Source: Milkweed yellows phytoplasma str. MW1
GTDB lineage: Bacteria > Bacillota_I > Bacilli_A > Acholeplasmatales > Acholeplasmataceae
Direction of reading: 5' to 3'
NCBI RefSeq assembly: GCF_000309485.1
Contig: NZ_AKIL01000131.1
Span: forward strand, 1 to 10,918
DNA: 10,918 nucleotides
The notes below the pieces were generated by a model. It did not search any database. It had not been told where the DNA came from and worked only from the letters and a program-made list of their open reading frames with translations. Positions within the stretch are counted from its first letter, which is position 1; every line of letters starts with the position of its first letter. Made by a program: the position numbers and the translations under genes. Of the stretch, positions 6,274 to 10,918 are shown piece by piece.

Positions 6274-6374
6274 AACACCTCCTAATAAGATCTGTTGATT
6301 TTTTGCATCAAATATATTCCCGCATAAATAATTGAGTTAGAAAAGGTTTTTTTATCTTTATTATGGTACGACAA

Positions 6375-6409
6375 AAAAAAGAGACCACTTTTAAAGTGGT
6401 CTCTTTTTT
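6375..6409. terminator. Bidirectional intrinsic terminator
   Basis: A 16-bp stem (6375-6390 with 6394-6409, core GAGACCACTT/AAGTGGTCTC) has a 3-base loop. It is flanked by A runs on one side and T runs on the other, so it ends transcripts from both directions. It lies at the convergent junction between the + strand darA-rpsO unit and the - strand ychF-ileS unit, about 100 bases after the ileS stop. It is the strongest terminator in the window. Confidence 0.9.
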
Positions 6410-6507
6410 ATTGAATTAAAGCGTTTTGAAAGTTCAAAAAGAAGATATGTATATTTTTTTTATTAAAATAATTATTATCTTACTATTTTTATCCAAATAG
6501 GTTATTA

Positions 6508-9237
6508 TTATTTATCAACCGCTTGGGCACAACGCTGACACAAATCATCTTCTTTTTTGTTTTTTACAACATTCCAACATCTAGGACAAGTAGAACCTAC
6601 CGCCTGTTGAACAGTAACTTTTACTTCTTGCGCTTCATGAAGTTCCACTTGAGAAACAATGAATAATTGCTTTAATTGGTCTTTAACATTTAAAACAACC
6701 AAAGAATCAACATCTGTTTTTGACAAATGAAGTACTAATTTAGCTTGTAAAGATTTATTAATAAATTTATTTTGACGCGCTTCTTCTAAATGTTTCATAA
6801 CCACTTCTCTTAAATTAAAGAATTTTTTATAAGCTTCTTTTAAAGCATCAGAATAATATTTTTGAAGAAAAACCTTTAATTCTGTTTTAGTTGTCATTTG
6901 TTCTAAATAAATGTCTTTTTTATTTTGAAAAGGTAAAGCTTTATAAGCTTCTGACGTTGTATGAGGAATAATCGGTGTTAATAGTTTTAATAAATCTATT
7001 AAAAGATCATAAATAGTGGATTGAATAACACGTCTTTCTAAATTATTATTTTTTTCAATGTATAAAACATCTTTAGTGAAATCTAAATAAAAAGCACTAA
7101 TACGGACAGAAATGAAAGGATATAATAAACTCATAATTTTTTCAAAATCGTATTTTTCGTAATATTCAATTGCTTGTAAGAAAATTTCTTTAAATTCTAA
7201 CACTATTGCTTGATGAATAGTTGATCTTTTTTCAAAACCGATATAATTGGTTTGAGGATTAAAATCATGTAAATTACCTAACATAAAACGTAAAGTATTT
7301 CTGATTTTACGATACTTTTCTTCAATTTGTTGAACAATAGCGTTATCCAACCTAACATCAGCGTTATAACTAATACTAGAAACCCATAACCTTAAAACGT
7401 CGGCTCCTTTTTGTTTAATAATAGTTAAAGGATCAACCACATTATTCAATGATTTACTCATTTTAACTCCTTTACCGTCTAAAATAAAACCATGAGTTAC
7501 TACTTGTCGGTAAGGAGTTTTACCGTAAGCGGCGATAGAAGTAGTTAAAGAAGAATTGAACCATCCTCTATATTGGTCTGAACCTTCTAAATAGACATTA
7601 ACGGGTAAAAACTCTGGCGATAAACGGTTGATAACACTATAAGAAGTACCAGAATCAAACCAAACATCAACAACATCTTTTTCTTTGGTAAAAAGATGAT
7701 TAGGACTTCTTTTATTGGTATAACCTGGTGGTAATAAGTTTTTGGCGTCCCATTGGTACCAAATCTCTTTTCCGTGTTTTTCGAATAAGTCAGCGATATG
7801 GTTAATCAAATCAGCCTCTAAAATAGGCAATCCATCTTCAGTGTAAAAAATAGGAATAGGAACGCCCCATATTCTTTGACGACTAATCACCCAATCATTA
7901 CGGTTCGTAATCATATGGGTCATCTTTTTTTGTCCCCATTGCGGGAACCAAACTATTTTTTCTATTTCGGCTAAAATTTGGGGTTTAATTTGGTTAATAT
8001 CTAAAAACCATTGTTCTACTGCTAAGAAAATAACAGGTTTTTTGATACGTTCATCATGAGGATAGGAGTGAGTGATCCATTCTGATTTCACTAAAAGACC
8101 TTGCTTATCTAATTCCTCCACGATTAATTTGTTCGCTTTAGAGTAAAAAACACCTTTAAAAGGGCCCGCTATCTCAGTCATTAAACCTTTTTTATCTACA
8201 CTACAAATAACATCCAAATTATGTCTTTTACCTACTAAAAAGTCATCATCACCATGTCCGGTAGCAGTATGAACTAAACCAGTACCTTCGTTATCTAAAA
8301 CATAAGTATCTAAAACGATTTTACCTTGTCGTTGGAAAACCACATTTTCATAAGTGATATTTTCTAAAGTATTGCCTAAAAAAGTATCTAAAATCACTAC
8401 CTTTTGCCAGTTAAATTTTTCTTTTAACTTCTCTAAAACATTATCTCCAACGATATATTTTTGGTTGTTGACCTTCACTAAATGATAATTTTTTTTGGGA
8501 TGAACACAAATAGCGACATTGGCTGGTAAAGTCCAAGGAGTGGTGGTCCATATCAATAAATTAACATCTTTAAATTTAAGTTTGTCCTTAATTTTGAAAC
8601 AAGCAAAAATAGATAAAGAACGGTGTTCTTGATAAATAATTTCTGATTCCGCCAAAGAAGACTGTAAATAAGGGGACCAATAAATAGGTTTTAAATTTTT
8701 AAAAATTAATTTTTTTTCGACCATTTTACCTAAAACACGGACTTGATCAGCGACATAAGTATTATTTAAAGTGATATAAGGTTTGTTCCAATTGCCTAAA
8801 ATACCTAACCTTTTAAAGTTCGTTTTCTGTTTCTCTACAAAAGATAAAGCGAATCTTTCGCATTTTTGAAGAAATTCCGTTCTATGAGTATGTCTATCTT
8901 GGGAAAATTTCTTTAAAACCGCGATTTCAATGGGTAATCCGTGAGTATCCCAGCCGGGGACAAAAGGGGAATAAAAGCCTTGCATAGTATGAAAACGTAC
9001 GACAAAATCTTTTAAAATTTTATTTAAAGCGTGACCGATATGAATCTCTCCGTTAGCGTAAGGAGGTCCATCGTGAAGAATAAAATGAGGATTATTAGCG
9101 TTTTGTTTTAACACTTCTTGGTATAAATCGATCTCTTCCCAATGTTTTTCTATTTCTACTTCTTTTTGGCTTAAATTACCTCTCATAGGAAAATCTGTTT
9201 GAGGCATTAATAAAGTATTTTTGTAATCTGTCTTCAT
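6508..9237 (-). CDS. ileS: Isoleucine--tRNA ligase
   Basis: This cytosolic class I aminoacyl-tRNA synthetase charges tRNA-Ile with isoleucine using ATP. The 909 residues match the bacterial length (Bacillus about 920). The HIGH motif is at 66-69 within GPPYANGEIHIGHALNK, and KMSKS is at 592-596 within LDGKGVKMSKSLNNVVDP. The CP1 editing domain, which hydrolyses Val-tRNA, shows TTTPWTLPAN (231-240) and GTGLVHTATGHGDDDF (318-333). NRNDWVISRQRIWGVPIP lies near 445-462, and WFDSGTS near 526-532. The anticodon-binding domain follows from about 640. The C-terminal zinc knuckle is complete (C884, C887, C900, C903). The ATG is preceded by GGAGAG ten bases upstream. It lies 88 bases after ychF on the same strand with its own promoter candidate; no T-box leader fits in that gap. 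Nothing suggests decay. Confidence 0.97.
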   Translation of the reverse strand: MKTDYKNTLLMPQTDFPMRGNLSQKEVEIEKHWEEIDLYQEVLKQNANNPHFILHDGPPYANGEIHIGHALNKILKDFVVRFHTMQGFYSPFVPGWDTHGLPIEIAVLKKFSQDRHTHRTEFLQKCERFALSFVEKQKTNFKRLGILGNWNKPYITLNNTYVADQVRVLGKMVEKKLIFKNLKPIYWSPYLQSSLAESEIIYQEHRSLSIFACFKIKDKLKFKDVNLLIWTTTPWTLPANVAICVHPKKNYHLVKVNNQKYIVGDNVLEKLKEKFNWQKVVILDTFLGNTLENITYENVVFQRQGKIVLDTYVLDNEGTGLVHTATGHGDDDFLVGKRHNLDVICSVDKKGLMTEIAGPFKGVFYSKANKLIVEELDKQGLLVKSEWITHSYPHDERIKKPVIFLAVEQWFLDINQIKPQILAEIEKIVWFPQWGQKKMTHMITNRNDWVISRQRIWGVPIPIFYTEDGLPILEADLINHIADLFEKHGKEIWYQWDAKNLLPPGYTNKRSPNHLFTKEKDVVDVWFDSGTSYSVINRLSPEFLPVNVYLEGSDQYRGWFNSSLTTSIAAYGKTPYRQVVTHGFILDGKGVKMSKSLNNVVDPLTIIKQKGADVLRLWVSSISYNADVRLDNAIVQQIEEKYRKIRNTLRFMLGNLHDFNPQTNYIGFEKRSTIHQAIVLEFKEIFLQAIEYYEKYDFEKIMSLLYPFISVRISAFYLDFTKDVLYIEKNNNLERRVIQSTIYDLLIDLLKLLTPIIPHTTSEAYKALPFQNKKDIYLEQMTTKTELKVFLQKYYSDALKEAYKKFFNLREVVMKHLEEARQNKFINKSLQAKLVLHLSKTDVDSLVVLNVKDQLKQLFIVSQVELHEAQEVKVTVQQAVGSTCPRCWNVVKNKKEDDLCQRCAQAVDK

Positions 9238-9265
9238 AATGGCTTATCTCTCCTTTATTTTTCTC

Positions 9266-9295
9266 TTTATATTTTTGTATTTATTATTTTATCAA
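9266..9295 (-). promoter_or_regulatory. Candidate ileS promoter
   Basis: On the minus strand TTGATA (9295-9290) and TATAAA (9271-9266) are separated by 18 bases, a fair sigma-A match, in the 88-base gap between ychF and ileS. The leader to the ileS ATG would be about 20 bases, including the AAAGGAGAGA ribosome site at 9256-9247. ileS may also be read through from ychF, as no terminator is seen between them. Confidence 0.45.
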
Positions 9296-9325
9296 TCAAT
9301 AGGGGAAAAACTGATGGGCGGTTTC

Positions 9326-10423
9326 CTAAACATTGAAATGAAAAACAATGATATCTCCGTCTTGGACTAAGTAATTCTTACCTTCTAGTCTTAATTTACC
9401 TTTTTCTTTAATTTTGGTTAAAGACTTTAAGGTTTGGATATCTTGATAATTATAAACTTCGGCTCTAATGAAGCCACGTTCAAAATCTGTATGGATTAAG
9501 CGAGCACATTGGGGAGCGGTGGAACCTTTTGCAAAAGACCAAGCTTTCGTTTCGTCTTTTCCGGTAGTGAAATAAGTTTCTAAACCTAATAATTGATAAC
9601 TTTGTTGAATCACGTTTTGGAGCGCGGATTCTTTTAAATTATACTCTTGTAAGAAAGATTGACGGTCTGCTTCCTCTAAAACGGATAATTCTTTTTCTAA
9701 CAAGATAGAAAGAGGGACGAATTGGCGGTGTTTGTTTTGACTGTATGTCATCATAGCTTGGAAAAAAGGGTTCTGGCCTAAATCTTTTAAATCTTTTTCA
9801 TGAAAATTACCAATATACATCATAGGTTTTAAAGACAATAAATTAAAATTTTTAATAATTAATTTTTCTTCAGGAGTGAACTGTATTTCCGTGACGTGTT
9901 TTTCTTTTTCTAAATGTTCTTTAATTCTGGTTAATAATTCTTGTTCTTGTAAAGTCTCTTTATCGTTTTTAGCTTTTTTTTGTTTATTTATTTTCGCTAA
10001 ACGTTTTTCTATTTGTTCTAAATCAGATAAAATTAATTCTGTTTCAATAATATTACTTTCTTCAATAGGATTCATATGGTCTCTGACATGCATAATATTA
10101 GGGTCTTCGAAACATTTTACGACATGACAAATAGTATCTACATTACGAATATGACCTAAAAATTTATTACCTAAACCTTCTCCTTTCGAAGCTCCTTCTA
10201 CCAAACCAGCAATATCGATAAATTCAATTTGGGTGGGAATAATTTTTTGAGATTGAAAAAGACTGGCTAAATGGTTTAAACGTTGGTCTGGAATGGGAAC
10301 GATACCAACATTAGGATCTATAGTGGCAAAAGGATAATTCGCTTCTAAAATATTCATATTAGTTAAAACATTAAATAAAGTTGATTTACCAACATTAGGT
10401 AAACCTACAATTCCTACTTTCAT
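9326..10423 (-). CDS. ychF: Ribosome-binding ATPase YchF (Obg-family)
   Basis: This 365-residue P-loop protein of the Obg family (E. coli YchF 363) hydrolyses ATP rather than GTP and associates with ribosomes. GLPNVGKST (7-15) is the Walker A/G1 motif. EFIDIAGLVEGASKGEGLG (67-85) is G3 with the family's glycine-rich extension. VVKCFED (101-107) follows the central strand. NFHE (206-209) stands in place of the GTPase NKxD, as expected for ATP specificity. Residues about 125-190 form the charged helical coiled-coil insert. A TGS domain (about 281-365) closes the protein with GKNYLVQDGDIIVFHFNV. The ATG is preceded by AGGTGA at 10438-10433. It is the first gene of a ychF-ileS minus-strand unit with a recognisable promoter. 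All motifs are intact, so it is presumably functional. Confidence 0.97.
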   Translation of the reverse strand: MKVGIVGLPNVGKSTLFNVLTNMNILEANYPFATIDPNVGIVPIPDQRLNHLASLFQSQKIIPTQIEFIDIAGLVEGASKGEGLGNKFLGHIRNVDTICHVVKCFEDPNIMHVRDHMNPIEESNIIETELILSDLEQIEKRLAKINKQKKAKNDKETLQEQELLTRIKEHLEKEKHVTEIQFTPEEKLIIKNFNLLSLKPMMYIGNFHEKDLKDLGQNPFFQAMMTYSQNKHRQFVPLSILLEKELSVLEEADRQSFLQEYNLKESALQNVIQQSYQLLGLETYFTTGKDETKAWSFAKGSTAPQCARLIHTDFERGFIRAEVYNYQDIQTLKSLTKIKEKGKLRLEGKNYLVQDGDIIVFHFNV

Positions 10424-10477
10424 AATTTATATTCACCTTGTAGTTGAGTAAGATTTATTAAAATTTATCATGAATTC

Positions 10478-10522
10478 TTTATCATCTTTTTTTTTAAAAA
10501 AACATAAAAAAAAGATGATAAA
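10478..10522 (-). promoter_or_regulatory. 17-bp hairpin in the ychF leader
   Basis: Bases 10478-10494 pair perfectly with 10506-10522 around an 11-base loop. The hairpin lies just after the likely -10 box of ychF and about 55 bases before its ATG, so it would form at or near the 5' end of the mRNA. No T tract follows on the minus strand, so it is not a usual attenuator; it might protect the 5' end. It also separates ychF from the region to the right. Confidence 0.5.
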
Positions 10523-10524
10523 AT

Positions 10525-10553
10525 ATGATATTTAATATAAATAATTATATCAA
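10525..10553 (-). promoter_or_regulatory. Candidate ychF promoter
   Basis: On the minus strand TTGATA (10553-10548) and TATCAT (10530-10525) are separated by exactly 17 bases, the best -35/-10 pair in the window. Transcription would start near 10518 and give a leader of about 95 bases that carries the 10478-10522 hairpin. Confidence 0.5.
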
Positions 10554-10601
10554 ATTTGTTTATTTTTTTTTTATTTATTGAACCTTAAAGACTTAAAGAG
10601 A

Positions 10602-10664
10602 TAAAAGGTCAATTTATTAGGCTTAGTGATATCGATTGTTTGGACTCCTATTCAAAGAAAATAA
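10602..10664 (+). other. Short coding-like fragment, possible gene relic
   Basis: Between stops at 10602-10604 and 10662-10664 one frame reads KVNLLGLVISIVWTPIQRK, a hydrophobic segment with a basic end like the C-terminus of a small membrane protein. There is no start codon or ribosome site. A good terminator begins 15 bases after its stop, which suggests either a 3' gene fragment or an untranslated small RNA. I do not recognise it. The rest of 10554-10601 is AT-rich spacer. Confidence 0.25.
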
Positions 10665-10678
10665 ACAAATAACTAACT

Positions 10679-10700
10679 AAACCACTTAATGTGGTTTTTT
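10679..10700 (+). terminator. Orphan + strand intrinsic terminator
   Basis: AAACCAC (10679-10685) pairs with GTGGTTT (10691-10697) around TTAAT, and T continues to 10700, followed by ATTTGTT. The polarity fits the + strand; the minus-strand side lacks a T run. An outer arm, aacaaat at 10664-10670 with atttgtt at 10701-10707, could extend it. No intact + strand gene precedes it. Confidence 0.7.
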
Positions 10701-10855
10701 ATTTGTTAAAAAAAAAGAAAAGGAAGTTATAACAGTTAAACCAAATAATATTCAATCATTCTACCCACAAACATTTATAAATAACGTCCACAAAAATTTA
10801 TTAATTATTATTGGGCGCCAAAGAGGCCTTATTAACGGCAAATTAACGAATTGCA
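10701..10855. other. No recognisable gene
   Basis: This stretch has no ATG-initiated reading frame of note and no tRNA or terminator. A stop-free frame to 10860 reads through KEVITVKPNNIQSFYPQTF but has no start and resembles nothing I know. Base composition rises in G+C near 10811-10830 (gggcgccaaagaggcc) compared with its surroundings, which may mark a boundary. Confidence 0.3.
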
Positions 10856-10918
10856 ATGTGTGATAATCACATACTTCATATTCTTGGTTTATCAAACGAA
10901 AGAACGATAGATTACAGC
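10856..10918 (+). CDS. Possible 5' end of an ORF running off the window
   Basis: An ATG at 10856 opens a frame of 21 codons that is still open at the window edge: MCDNHILHILGLSNERTIDYS. The pattern of an opening Met, a short polar stretch and an 'ILxxLGLxxxxI' helix is reminiscent of ISL3-family transposase N-termini. The match is far too short to assign, and no terminal inverted repeat is visible. No ribosome site precedes the ATG. The right-hand neighbour would decide whether this is a gene, a transposase or chance. Confidence 0.25.
   Translation, partial: MCDNHILHILGLSNERTIDYS

Noticed and set aside
9238..9325. T-box riboswitch ahead of ileS
   Set aside because: The gap is only 88 bases, with no AGGGTGG-type T-box motif, specifier stem or terminator/antiterminator pair.
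9876..10127. 83-codon + strand open frame
   Set aside because: It lies wholly antisense to ychF, whose protein is fully conserved, and it has no ribosome site or recognisable content.
10690..10860. Stop-free + strand frame containing KEVITVKPNNIQSFYPQTF
   Set aside because: No start codon or ribosome site, no recognised motif, and its 5' part overlaps the terminator arm.

Overview
The window looks like a Candidatus Phytoplasma chromosome (Acholeplasmatales, Mollicutes). Base composition is strongly A+T-rich and coding regions use A/T-ending codons. UGA acts as a stop, unlike in Mycoplasma. Genes are compact, Gram-positive-like and lead with AGGAGG-type ribosome sites. The gene set is a minimal translation core beside a decaying peptide ABC transporter. 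The assignment rests on gene style and protein resemblance, not on a search.

Left part (1-1660, + strand): an upstream terminator-like hairpin, then rpmG (L33) and pepP (Xaa-Pro aminopeptidase) as a tight pair. An 18-bp perfect terminator hairpin overlaps the pepP stop, and tRNA-Cys(GCA) follows with an encoded CCA.

Central part (1660-5340, + strand): the wreck of an opp/dpp oligopeptide or dipeptide ABC transporter operon in its original order. The substrate-binding protein is split by a single frameshift in an A10 run. The first permease is full length but riddled with frameshifts and stops. The second permease is cut short and joined to the C-terminal tail of an ATPase. Decay is graded: the binding protein is nearly intact and the membrane and ATPase parts are long dead, so import through this locus is very unlikely.

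Middle (5340-6410): a 21-bp perfect inverted repeat and a promoter precede darA, a PII-like cyclic-di-AMP receptor. rpsO (S15) follows 32 bases later, unusually short, and ends at a clean terminator. Between this terminator and a bidirectional terminator at 6375-6409 lies a minus-strand relic that may derive from an SVM-type secreted (effector-like) protein gene.

Right part (6410-10560, - strand): ychF followed by ileS, both intact, with a promoter candidate in front of each and a 17-bp hairpin in the ychF leader. The last 360 bases hold no recognisable complete gene: a short coding-like fragment, an orphan + strand terminator, and a possible ORF start running off the window.

No undescribed multi-gene system is visible. 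The points most worth following are the homopolymer-split binding protein, the graded decay of its operon, the short S15, and the relic between rpsO and ileS.
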